Positions 7,997 to 15,414 of a stretch of DNA of 64,000 bases are shown piece by piece. The DNA is taken from the NCBI RefSeq assembly GCF_022414575.1, contig NZ_JADWYQ010000001.1:124001-188000 (forward strand), given 5' to 3'. A model generated the notes under the pieces. The model saw only the letters and a program-made list of their open reading frames with translations. It was not told where the DNA came from and searched no databases. This DNA comes from Streptomyces sp. MUM 178J. Lineage in GTDB: Bacteria; Actinomycetota; Actinomycetes; Streptomycetales; Streptomycetaceae. The translations under genes and the position numbers were made by a program. Every line of letters starts with the position of its first letter. Position 1 is the first letter of the stretch.

Positions 7997-9345
7997 CCCG
8001 CTCCGGCATCGGCTCATCGTCCGGCCGGCCCCTGAGCACACGCGCACGCGCCCTGCTGGTCGCGGCGCTGGCGCTCGCGACCGGGATCTTCCTGATCACC
8101 GTCCCGCTGCACCGGGAGTGGTTCGACCTGGGCGTCTACCGTGGCGCCGTCACCCACTGGCGCAGCGGCGGCCCCCTCTACGACTACGTCGTCCCGGGCA
8201 CGCACTACGGCTTCACCTACCCGCCCTTCGCCGCGCTGTGCATGCTGCCGATGACGCTGGTGGGGTGGCACCAGGCAGTGGTGCTGAGCCTGCTGCTCAA
8301 CGCCCTCGCCGGGGCCGCGATCCTGGCGCTGACCGCGGGCGCGGCGGTACGGCGGCAGGGGTGGAGCCGCTGGTACGCCTTCGCGGTCGCGGGCTGCCTG
8401 TTCGCGCTGCTGGAACCGGTGCGGGACACGATCAGCTTTGGGCAGGTCAACCTGCTGCTGCTCACACTCGTGCTGACGGACGCCCGGCTGCTGGCCGCAG
8501 GCGGCGGCCGCAGCCGCTTCGCGGGCATCGGGATCGGCCTCGCCACCGCGATCAAGCTCACCCCCGCCGTCTTCATCCTCTATCTCCTCGTCACCCGGCG
8601 GCTGCGCGCGGGCCTGGTCGCCTCGGCGGTCGCGCTCGGGGCGACGCTGTTCGCCCTCTGGGCAGCGCCCGGCGCGTCCCGCCACTATTGGACGCAGGCC
8701 ATGTGGGACACCGACCGCGTGGGGGCACTGGCGTATGTCTCCAACCAGTCCTGGCAAGGCGTCCTGGCCAGGCTCGCCGACCCCGGCGAGCCCAGCCGAA
8801 CGGCGTGGGCTGTCGGTGTGGCCGTGCTGCTCGCGCTCTGGGCGTGGCGCGCGCGGCAGGCGGCCGCTGCCGGCAACGAACTGGCCGGCTTCGCGCTGAC
8901 CGGTCTCACCGCCTGTCTGATCAGCCCCGTGACCTGGGTGCACCACCTGGTGTGGACGGTGCCCGCGCTGATCGTCCTGGCCGACTCCGGGCTGCTCTCC
9001 GCCGACGCCGAACTGCGACGCCGCCGACTGGCCTGGGCGGCCGCGCTCTACGTGACCCTGTGCAGCAGCGTCATATGGCTGTGGAGCTGGGACGCGGCCG
9101 GGGCCGACGGCTTCCTCGGCGGCAACGCGTACGTCTGGATCTGCCTGGGGCTGCTGCTCGCGCTCCCGGTGCGCGCGTCCGCCCCCGCGGACGACTCCCG
9201 AAGACACCTGGTCGCCGGCGGGTCTGCGACGATGGGCGCATGCGCGCACGCTACGGAGTACCCCTTGGAATCACGGCAGTCGGCGCTGCCGGGCTCATCT
9301 ACGCCGCCGGGTTCGAAACCCGCTCCTTCCGCCTCCGGCGAGTGA
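7993..9345 (+). CDS. GT87 (DUF2029) alpha-1,2-mannosyltransferase-like membrane protein
   Basis: 450 aa from ATG overlapping the previous stop. It has an N-terminal helix, then FDLGVYRGAVTHWRSGGPLYDY (split by context, residues about 44-65), which is the GT87 loop carrying the catalytic Asp, and GFTYPPFAALC after it. About ten further membrane helices follow. The family includes mycobacterial alpha-1,2-mannosyltransferases acting on phosphatidylinositol mannosides. The last ~35 residues lie in DNA shared, in another frame, with the start of the metallophosphoesterase gene and have no membrane or family character. The real C-terminus may be poorly conserved, or an ancestral stop may have been lost. 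Confidence 0.82.
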   Translation: MTRSGIGSSSGRPLSTRARALLVAALALATGIFLITVPLHREWFDLGVYRGAVTHWRSGGPLYDYVVPGTHYGFTYPPFAALCMLPMTLVGWHQAVVLSLLLNALAGAAILALTAGAAVRRQGWSRWYAFAVAGCLFALLEPVRDTISFGQVNLLLLTLVLTDARLLAAGGGRSRFAGIGIGLATAIKLTPAVFILYLLVTRRLRAGLVASAVALGATLFALWAAPGASRHYWTQAMWDTDRVGALAYVSNQSWQGVLARLADPGEPSRTAWAVGVAVLLALWAWRARQAAAAGNELAGFALTGLTACLISPVTWVHHLVWTVPALIVLADSGLLSADAELRRRRLAWAAALYVTLCSSVIWLWSWDAAGADGFLGGNAYVWICLGLLLALPVRASAPADDSRRHLVAGGSATMGACAHATEYPLESRQSALPGSSTPPGSKPAPSASGE

Positions 9346-10166
9346 CCGTACCGGTCCTCCCGAGAGGCATGCGGCCGCTGCGGGTGCTCCAGGTCTCCGA
9401 CATCCACATGGTGTGCGGGCAGCGCAAGAAACGAGCCTGGCTCCAGTCGCTCGCCGGGCTCCGCCCCGACCTCGTCGTCAACACCGGCGACAACCTCTCC
9501 GACCCGGACGCGGTACCGGAGGTCCTGGACGCGCTGGCCCCGCTGATGGAGTACCCGGGCGTGTACGTGTTCGGCTCCAACGACTACTACGGGCCCCGGC
9601 TGCGCAACCCGGCCCGCTACCTGATCGAGAAGGCCCAGGGCCGGCACGGCCTGAACGGCAACGCCCCGGCCGTCGGCGTCGTCCACAACCCCTGGGAGGG
9701 TCTGCGCGACGCCTTCGACGCGGCCGGCTGGTCCGACCTGTCGAACACCCGTGCAGAGATGAAGCTCGAGGGCTGCGAAATCGCCTTCACGGGCCTCGAC
9801 GACCCCCACATCAAGCGCGACCGCTACGAACAGGTCGCCGGCGGCCCCGACCCGGACGCCGACCTTTCCCTCGCCGTCGTCCACGCCCCGTACCTGCGCG
9901 CCCTGGACCCCTTCACAGCCGACGGCTACCCCTTGATCCTCGCGGGCCACACCCACGGCGGCCAGCTGTGCATCCCCTTCTACGGCGCCCTGGTCACCAA
10001 CTGCGATCTCGACACGGACCGCGTCAAGGGCCTCTCCACCCACCACTGCGCGGGCCGCACCTCCTACCTCCACGTCTCCGCAGGCTGCGGCGCCAGCCGC
10101 TACACCCCGGTCCGCTTCGCCTGCCCCCCGGAGGCCACGCTCCTGACCCTGGCCCCGAAGGACTGA
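9240..10166 (+). CDS. Membrane-anchored calcineurin-like metallophosphoesterase
   Basis: 308 aa from ATG at 9240, overlapping the mannosyltransferase by 106 bp. A short N-terminal hydrophobic segment (GITAVGAAGLIYAAG) may anchor it. Metal-binding blocks are visible in order: VSDIHM, TGDNLSD, GSNDYY (an N-D in place of GNH), VVHAP, and AGHTHGGQL. The GDN and GHTHGG blocks are the canonical dinuclear metal site of YkuE-type phosphoesterases. The substrate is unknown. The first methionine is supported by the conserved N-terminus typical of actinomycete homologues. Confidence 0.88.
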   Translation: MRARYGVPLGITAVGAAGLIYAAGFETRSFRLRRVTVPVLPRGMRPLRVLQVSDIHMVCGQRKKRAWLQSLAGLRPDLVVNTGDNLSDPDAVPEVLDALAPLMEYPGVYVFGSNDYYGPRLRNPARYLIEKAQGRHGLNGNAPAVGVVHNPWEGLRDAFDAAGWSDLSNTRAEMKLEGCEIAFTGLDDPHIKRDRYEQVAGGPDPDADLSLAVVHAPYLRALDPFTADGYPLILAGHTHGGQLCIPFYGALVTNCDLDTDRVKGLSTHHCAGRTSYLHVSAGCGASRYTPVRFACPPEATLLTLAPKD

Positions 10167-10278
10167 CCGCGCCGCCTGTGGCCGGGGGCATCCCCGACCG
10201 CAAGCGGCGAAAACCGGATTTCGTCTCCGGCCGCGGGTGGGCTAAAGTAATCGACGTCGCCGCGACAGCGCGCGACAC

Positions 10279-10352
10279 CGGGGTGTAGCGCAGCTTGGCA
10301 GCGCGCTTCGTTCGGGACGAAGAGGTCGTGGGTTCAAATCCCGCCACCCCGA
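10279..10352 (+). tRNA. tRNA-Pro (CGG anticodon)
   Basis: A 74-nt cloverleaf: acceptor CGGGGTG pairs with CACCCCG, D-stem GCGC/GCGC, anticodon stem CTTCG/CGAAG with loop TTCGGGA (anticodon CGG at 10313-10315), T-stem GTGGG/CCCGC with loop TTCAAAT, and discriminator A. CCA is not encoded. tRNA-Pro genes are known attachment sites of actinomycete integrative elements (pSAM2 type), and an integrase remnant lies just downstream. Confidence 0.95.
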
Positions 10353-10366
10353 CTTCGTAAGAGCAG

Positions 10367-10404
10367 GTCAGGGCCGGTCATCCTTCGGGGAGACCGGTCC
10401 TGAC
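10367..10404 (+). terminator. tRNA terminator hairpin
   Basis: GTCAGGGCCGGTC and GACCGGTCCTGAC form a 13-bp stem (one G-U) around a 12-nt loop, 14 bp after the tRNA. Confidence 0.75.
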
Positions 10405-10455
10405 TGCGTTCTATGCGGGTGTTGGGCGTCAACCAGGTGTGATCTTGGTCGGCGG

Positions 10456-10815
10456 CTACGCCGACTTCGCACGTTCCTGCAGCAGCCGGTCGAGCACTGG
10501 CACCGCGGACCGGGGCGCAAGCGCCAGGCGGTTGTCCAGCGATTCGTGCCGGACCTCGGCGAGCCGTTCCATCAGCAGGGCCGCGTGGAGTCGGTCATGT
10601 GCCGGTAGCGCGCACCGACCGATCCGTCCTCGTGGCCCATCCGCTCGTCCATGAGGACCTTGGGCGTGCCCAGCTCCTCCATGAGCGTGCGGTGCCCGTG
10701 GCGGAGGCCGTGGCGGGTCAGCTGGTCCTTGATCGGCAGCCGGCACGCTTCCTTCCGCGCAGCCGGACCCCGCGCGGCCTCGTACGGGCACGCCGGGCCA
10801 CGGCCCGCCGGTCAA
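10456..10815 (-). pseudogene. Tyrosine-recombinase integrase remnant (C-terminal, frameshifted)
   Basis: Reverse-strand translation from about 10815 gives PYEAARG, then LPIKDQLTRHGLRHGHRT, MEELGTPKVLMDERMGHEDG and SVGARYRHMTDS. These are the R-HxLRH-x-GH-Y blocks of the catalytic domain of an actinomycete integrase. This frame stops at 10572-10574. The expected continuation (ALLMERLAEVRHESLDNRLALAPRS, then DRLLQERAKSA) resumes in the neighbouring frame and ends at 10456, so one frameshift lies between about 10575 and 10600. The N-terminal DNA-binding half and everything upstream of about 10815 is missing. The orientation places the C-terminus about 105 bp from the tRNA-Pro gene. It is not functional as it stands. 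Confidence 0.75.
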
Positions 10816-11047
10816 GGTCAACCGCCGATCGGCCCCCGGCACGCGCAACAGGGCCATCGTGAGTCACGGCCCGCCGCCTCCAGCGCTCGACGCGCCCACC
10901 GGTCGACAGGACGCCTCACGGCGCCGGGGCGACACGCGCCGCCCCCGAAGGGCATCGCCGGGGGTCGGCGACTTGGCGGCGTTTCCACCCGAAACGGCGA
11001 TCCACGCCCTGACGGAGCTGCGGCTCCCCGCCCAGTGGAAGTCACCG

Positions 11048-11680
11048 GTGAATACTGACGCCATGCTCCACATCCTCGGGTCCTCGCCTTCCTCATCGCC
11101 CGGCGCGTGCGCACCCGGGTTCCGCGTACTCGTCGTGTGCACCGGCAACCTCTACCGCTCGCCCCTCGCCGAGTGCCTGCTCAGGCAGCAGTTGCTCGAT
11201 CTCGATGCCCGGCAGACGATCCGGGTGAGCAGTGCGGGCACGGAGGCCCTCCCCGGCACGCCCATGGCGACCACGGTGGCGTCCTTCCTCCTCGCACGCG
11301 GAGCGGATCCTTCCGGGACGAACTCCCGACGCCTGACGAAGGAGTTGGTCGAGAACTCGGATCTGGTGCTGGGGGCCGCGAGGGAACATCGCGAAGCCGC
11401 CGTGCGGCTGGCCCCCACATGGTCGCTGACCCGGTCTTTCACCCTCTGCGAGTTCGCCCGGCTGGTGCGGGCCGAGGACGCCTCGGGTGTGGTGGATCCC
11501 GCCGCACGGTTCGCGAATCTCGTCCAGGGCGCGGCCTCTCGGCGTGGCGCCGTGCGTGCGTACGCCGGTGATGACGACATCGACGATCCTGTCGGCGCCG
11601 GTCCCCAAGAGGTGCAGAAGTGCCTGGAACGGATCGAGGGTGTCGTGCAGCGCGTCGCGACGGCCGTACGGACCGGATGA
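11048..11680 (+). CDS. Low-molecular-weight protein tyrosine phosphatase (Wzb-like)
   Basis: 210 aa from GTG at 11048, chosen because GGAAG lies 6 nt upstream. An ATG 15 bp later (11063) is an alternative. The P-loop CTGNLYRS (C31-R37-S38) is the CX5R(S/T) signature, and a DDPVG near the C-terminal third fits the general-acid Asp loop (DP). Such enzymes dephosphorylate BY-kinases in capsule clusters. A BY-kinase lies 5 kb downstream, so this is the likely partner, although the two are not in one operon. It is isolated, followed by two strong hairpins. Confidence 0.85.
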   Translation: MNTDAMLHILGSSPSSSPGACAPGFRVLVVCTGNLYRSPLAECLLRQQLLDLDARQTIRVSSAGTEALPGTPMATTVASFLLARGADPSGTNSRRLTKELVENSDLVLGAAREHREAAVRLAPTWSLTRSFTLCEFARLVRAEDASGVVDPAARFANLVQGAASRRGAVRAYAGDDDIDDPVGAGPQEVQKCLERIEGVVQRVATAVRTG

Positions 11681-11859
11681 CTCATGGGCGTCGAGCCGGG
11701 CGGCCCGGAGCGCTTCGGCCGTCGGCCAGGCGAAGACCATTCGGATCGTCACGGCGGCCGTATTTCCGGAACCCCTGACCGGGGAAGGAGCTCCCGGCCC
11801 GCGGTTCCGGGATGGCCGGTTCCGGGTTCACCTGTCTGTGTGGTCGCCGTCTTCTCCCG

Positions 11860-11879
11860 GTGCCCGTCGCGACGGGCAC
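11860..11879. terminator. Perfect 20-bp palindrome
   Basis: GTGCCCGTCGCGACGGGCAC is self-complementary over all 20 bases. Its position downstream of the phosphatase gene suggests a terminator or dyad operator. Confidence 0.5.
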
Positions 11880-11912
11880 TACGGGCCCCGGTGCGCTCGC
11901 CCCTGCCGGCGG

Positions 11913-11943
11913 GCCTCCATCGCCGTGGTGCGGCGATGGAGGC
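11913..11943. terminator. 13-bp stem terminator hairpin
   Basis: GCCTCCATCGCCG, loop TGGTG, CGGCGATGGAGGC. The stem is perfect and lies between convergent genes, so it can serve either strand. Confidence 0.65.
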
Positions 11944-12014
11944 GGGAGGACGGAGCGCTTCCACCGGCCAGCCCAGCGACACTGGAGCCCCCACCAGTTG
12001 CCTCAGAGATCCCG

Positions 12015-12863
12015 TCAGGGTACGTGCGGCGGAGAACGCCTGTCCGTCGTCACGCGAACCGATTCCGTGTCAGCGAATGCGGCCGTGCTCGCGGCGAGCC
12101 TCGATCGGTGCCGGGGCCTGGTTCGGTGATGTGGCCTTGTCAGGCGGATCTGTCGGACGAGTTGCTGGAAGCACGCCAGAGCCGCGCAAGTCGGCAGGGC
12201 AGCAGCAGCGACGTCGGTGGCGGTTCCGTGTGACTGGACGACACACAGGAACACCGCGGCGGAGGAGAACAGCAGTACCACGGCCCAGGAGTGCACGGCC
12301 CGGCATCGGTGCAGCGCAGCACGCAGGATCGACAGCGCGGCCACAAGCCAGGGGCCGTATACAAGCAGCGGCCACCAGGAAACAGCACTGTTCTGCGAGG
12401 TGAGAACGGCGGCGAGCCGCAAAGGCTCATAGGTGGCCATGCCGCCGAAGACGCTCACCATCGATGTGATGACGGCGACCAACGCGGCGATCAGACAGCT
12501 CAGGGTGCGCACACCGCTGGGACGTCTGCGTTCCCGCAGCTTCCGATGGCTCGTGGGAGCAACCCTCAGCGGCGGCAGTTCGGCCGTGATATCTCGCAGC
12601 TTCCCCAGAGGACTGCCTGAAGGCGGTGCGGTTACCGACGTCTCCTCGCAGGCCGGGCGCTCGGCTGGGGCACGCTCGGCCGCCATGGCGTCCTGGAGCA
12701 GGTAGGCGAGTTCCTCGGCCGGATCCCATGCCGGATCCGGCGGAACCAGGGGGGCGTGGGACGCCTCGGTCGCACGCCGATGCCGGCCGGTGCCCTCCAT
12801 GTCGTACCAGCCGCGATGGTCGGCGTGGAAGCCGGAGTGGTGGTCGATGCGCTCGTCGTTCAT
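12015..12863 (-). CDS. Four-helix membrane protein, DUF2637-like
   Basis: 282 aa from ATG at 12863. The first ~110 residues are hydrophilic (with an acidic DPAEELAYLLQDAM helix). Four membrane helices follow (about 118-145, 165-187, 193-212, 217-235), including WWPLLVYGPWLVAALSILRAAL and a basic tail rich in R and H. This topology and the WPLLVYGPWLVASLSILRA-type signature resemble actinomycete DUF2637 membrane proteins, some of which travel on mobile elements. I have no function. A small open frame ends 12 bp upstream on the same strand, suggesting a bicistronic unit. Confidence 0.6.
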   Translation of the reverse strand: MNDERIDHHSGFHADHRGWYDMEGTGRHRRATEASHAPLVPPDPAWDPAEELAYLLQDAMAAERAPAERPACEETSVTAPPSGSPLGKLRDITAELPPLRVAPTSHRKLRERRRPSGVRTLSCLIAALVAVITSMVSVFGGMATYEPLRLAAVLTSQNSAVSWWPLLVYGPWLVAALSILRAALHRCRAVHSWAVVLLFSSAAVFLCVVQSHGTATDVAAAALPTCAALACFQQLVRQIRLTRPHHRTRPRHRSRLAASTAAFADTESVRVTTDRRSPPHVP

Positions 12864-12875
12864 CTCGCAACTTGA

Positions 12876-13163
12876 TCATTCGGCCCGGGGACGGGTGCCT
12901 TGGCCTGCCAAGGCGCCCAATCGTTGAATGCGACCAGCCTCCAGTCGCATCATCATGGAATCCGGAGATCTCCGCAGCAGGGGTTCGGTGGCCCGCAGTA
13001 CAACCGGCCGTCCCGGTTTGCCGGGAGTGCCGTTGGCACCGGGCGTGGAGTACGCCGAGGACGGAGTGTGGATAGAGGGGCCCATCGTCACCGCATGCGC
13101 CCCGGCCAGGCCCTGTCCGTTCTCGCGATGGACGGACAGGCCGATGTTCCTTTCCTTAGTCAT
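12876..13163 (-). CDS. Small hypothetical protein
   Basis: 95 aa from ATG (MTKERNIGLSVHRENGQGL). A purine-rich GGGGAGGGGGAAG lies about 10-13 nt upstream. A short PGANGTPGKPG stretch gives a collagen-like look. It stops 12 bp before the DUF2637-like gene on the same strand. No family is recognised. It could be a chance frame, although third codon positions are fairly GC-rich. Confidence 0.35.
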   Translation of the reverse strand: MTKERNIGLSVHRENGQGLAGAHAVTMGPSIHTPSSAYSTPGANGTPGKPGRPVVLRATEPLLRRSPDSMMMRLEAGRIQRLGALAGQGTRPRAE

Positions 13164-13308
13164 GTCACCACTAACGCTTCCCCCTCCCCCTGGATGCGTG
13201 GCAAAGGAGTGAAGGGACACCGGAGCAAGCATGCAGTCCATAAGAATTTCGACAGTATTCACTCGCGCTGCGACATTCATATGATGGTCCCTACTGCTTG
13301 ACCGTTGG

Positions 13309-13527
13309 TCAGGATCGGGCCACCGTCAGGAGGTCCACACCGACAGCGTCCAGCTCGCGATGCAGGGGGTGAGTGTTCTCTTCCAGCACTTCGATCATGC
13401 GGCGGCGCCGACGCAGCTCAAGAACGTCAACACGCCACATCCGGCCGAGTGGAGGCGATCCCAGAAGGGCTCCCACGGTGCAGGCAGAAGCACAGACGAT
13501 CAACACCCAGAGAGCGGTGTTCCACAC
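13309..13527 (-). CDS. Small single-pass membrane protein
   Basis: 72 aa from GTG with an excellent Shine-Dalgarno (GGAGGAG, 6-8 nt upstream), which decides the call. One N-terminal membrane helix (NTALWVLIVCASACTVGALL) is followed by a basic amphipathic stretch (ELRRRRRMIEVLEEN). Function unknown. It lies in the accessory segment upstream of the other small genes. Confidence 0.6.
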   Translation of the reverse strand: MWNTALWVLIVCASACTVGALLGSPPLGRMWRVDVLELRRRRRMIEVLEENTHPLHRELDAVGVDLLTVARS

Positions 13528-13903
13528 GGTTGTCTCCTCCGTCGTTCTGGTGGCTGTACCTCGAACCTCCGCAGGGAGTGCGGCGCACGAGGAATTTCAC
13601 GGACACCCGAATAACGCGAACACCTGGGCCGGGTGACAGATAAGGCCTGAAACACCCCGCAGGAACCAACCGAATGACTGCCCTTACATCCCACATATCG
13701 ACCCGCGGTCGGGCCATCACATTTCTGTGCGGAGTCGGCCGCACCGCGACCGACTCGCGCAACCGATCCCGGGTACGCACAGACGCCGACGGCCGGCAGC
13801 ACGTACCCGGCCCGACGCCGCGAGAGCGTGTGGGAAGGGTTCGTCGCTGCCGGCCGTCACAGGTATTGCCTGAGGCGTCGGGGGCGCTCGTTATGCGCGC
13901 AGA
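13528..13903. other. Intergenic stretch, no gene seen
   Basis: 376 bp between the small membrane protein start and the end of the LAXTG protein gene. It must hold the promoter of the former and the terminator of the latter. It contains the inverted repeat listed at 13788-13858. No supported coding frame was found. Confidence 0.5.
13788..13858 (-). terminator. 13-bp inverted repeat downstream of LAXTG gene
   Basis: GACGGCCGGCAGC (13788-13800) and GCTGCCGGCCGTC (13846-13858) are perfect complements around a 45-nt loop, about 45 bp beyond the LAXTG gene stop. The long loop makes it an unusual terminator. Confidence 0.4.
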
Positions 13904-14605
13904 TCAGCCGCGCTTCACGCGCCGGGTGAGAAGAATCGCCCCGCCACCGAGCAGGAACAGCCCGGCGACTCCGCCCAGCAGGAGGGCCGAGTGGTCCTCA
14001 CCCGTGTCGGCGAGGCGCGGCCTGCCGTCGTGATCGCGGCCGGGCCTGCCGTCCTGATCACGGTCGGGCCCGTCGCCGTCACCGGGGTGGCCATGGCCGT
14101 CATCGGGACGACCGGGACCGTCACCGTCGCCGTCACCGGGGCGACCGGGACCGTCGCCGTCACCGGGACGACCGGGACCGTCACCGTCACCGGGACCACC
14201 GGGACCGTCACCGGGATCGCCGTCGTCGTCCAGCACGGTGATCTCGGCCAGCAGGACCTGCGCCTCACCCTCGAGCCGGAAGACGTGCTCACCCGGCTTG
14301 ACGCGATGGGGGATGGTGACGGTGTCCGTCACAATGCCGTTCTCGTCGGCCGTGTGGACATCCAGAATGACCTTGTCGGAGAAGACCGCCGACTCGATGC
14401 CGTCCTCACCCTCTCCGAATCCGGTTCCGGTGAAGTCGACCGAGTCTCCCTGGGTGACGGTGGTGGCGCTGAGGGTCAGGCTCGGAGGCTGCGGGGGATA
14501 CGGTTGGGCCAGGGCGGACTGCGCCCCCAGTACTGGTACAGCGGCCATGACAGCAGAGGCTGCTGTGGCCGCGAGTGCGGCACGCCATTTGGATGACGCC
14601 GTCAT
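13904..14605 (-). CDS. Secreted wall-anchored protein with LAXTG sortase signal
   Basis: 233 aa. A signal peptide (residues 1-34, ending ALAQ) leads to an Ig-like or IPT-like segment (SLTLSATTVTQGDSVDFTGTGF) of about 95 residues. An acidic low-complexity spacer built from PGDGDGPGR-type repeats (about 130-195) follows. The wall-sorting signal at the C-terminus is LADTG, a hydrophobic helix and RRVKRG. LAXTG is the motif of class E sortases used in Streptomyces. GAGGAG lies about 11 nt before the ATG. The Gly/Asp repeats are coded by GC-rich tandem repeats (about 14040-14220). The ligand or role is unknown. Confidence 0.85.
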   Translation of the reverse strand: MTASSKWRAALAATAASAVMAAVPVLGAQSALAQPYPPQPPSLTLSATTVTQGDSVDFTGTGFGEGEDGIESAVFSDKVILDVHTADENGIVTDTVTIPHRVKPGEHVFRLEGEAQVLLAEITVLDDDGDPGDGPGGPGDGDGPGRPGDGDGPGRPGDGDGDGPGRPDDGHGHPGDGDGPDRDQDGRPGRDHDGRPRLADTGEDHSALLLGGVAGLFLLGGGAILLTRRVKRG

Positions 14606-15414
14606 CGCATTTCACGCTCCTCGAGTGGGATCAGGCCGACGCCTTGGCGCGACCCGCGAGTACGGTATACGCATGTATCTCGCTGAAAGGCATGTCTTAA
14701 CGTCTGTCGGTGTATGAGACTCCATCTGGCGCATGAAGATCACCGAATGGACGTCACATCCGTCTGAGGGCAAGGGACCGTAAGGCACCTGCTGCCGCAT
14801 CGAGCTACCGACTTCACCCTCAAGAGGGATCTGGATTGCCGTCGTCATCCCTTCCCGCACCGAACGCGCAGCGCCACGGCCACGGCCACGGCCACGGCCA
14901 CGGCGGAGAAGAACGGCACAACGCACCACGAGTCAGCGGGGCCGGCGGTCGCCGCCTCGGGCGGCGGGCCGTGGACGACGATGCCCCGAACACACCGGCC
15001 CTGAGGCGAATGACGTGCCCCACCGCGTCGCTCAGCAGGCCGACGGTCCGAAACAGCGGGCTTCTGTGGCCGCCGCGTATTCGGCGGCGCCCAGGAGAAA
15101 GGGCGCCCGACAGGCGTCGCCGGCCCCGCCGCGCGGTCGCCCCCCATTGCGAACGTTGAGACCCGGGTGCAAAGCATTCACATGACACCGGCGTCGCGTG
15201 TTTCCGTGGGACGCTGACGCTCTCGCACCGTCACAGAAAGCGGGCCACAGAGCCACACGGCTGACAGATACACGGAAAATCCCGCCTGCCCGAACGTCGG
15301 GGCGTCGCCATTCCTCGCGCACCTGCAAGCTCTAGGAATCACGGCCGAGCTGAACACCCAGAACATCAAAGTCAGTCCGGCTCGCCACTCCGACACATTC
15401 GAGAAAGGTCCGGG
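14606..15414. other. Long intergenic region, no convincing gene
   Basis: 809 bp between divergent LAXTG protein and protease genes. Several open frames exist on both strands, but none has a good ribosome site and all translate the hexamer repeat at 14874-14903 into low-complexity dipeptides. The last ~120 bp before the protease are more AT-rich and probably hold its promoter. Confidence 0.45.
14874..14903. repeat. (CCACGG)5 tandem hexamer
   Basis: Five exact copies of CCACGG in a row, non-coding by my reading. Confidence 0.9.

Larger units (their letters stand above)
11681..12014. other. Intergenic stretch with hairpins, no gene seen
   Basis: 334 bp between the phosphatase and the convergent membrane protein gene. 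Open frames here have no recognisable composition or start signals. Two strong hairpins, listed separately, dominate the middle. Confidence 0.5.

Noticed and set aside
14040..14220. GC-rich repeats as a CRISPR or mobile element
   Set aside because: They are coding repeats that specify the Gly/Asp/Pro spacer of the LAXTG protein.
14845..15177. Reverse and forward frames in the large gap before the protease
   Set aside because: The longest ones depend on a CCACGG repeat that translates into alternating dipeptides, and none has a start signal.
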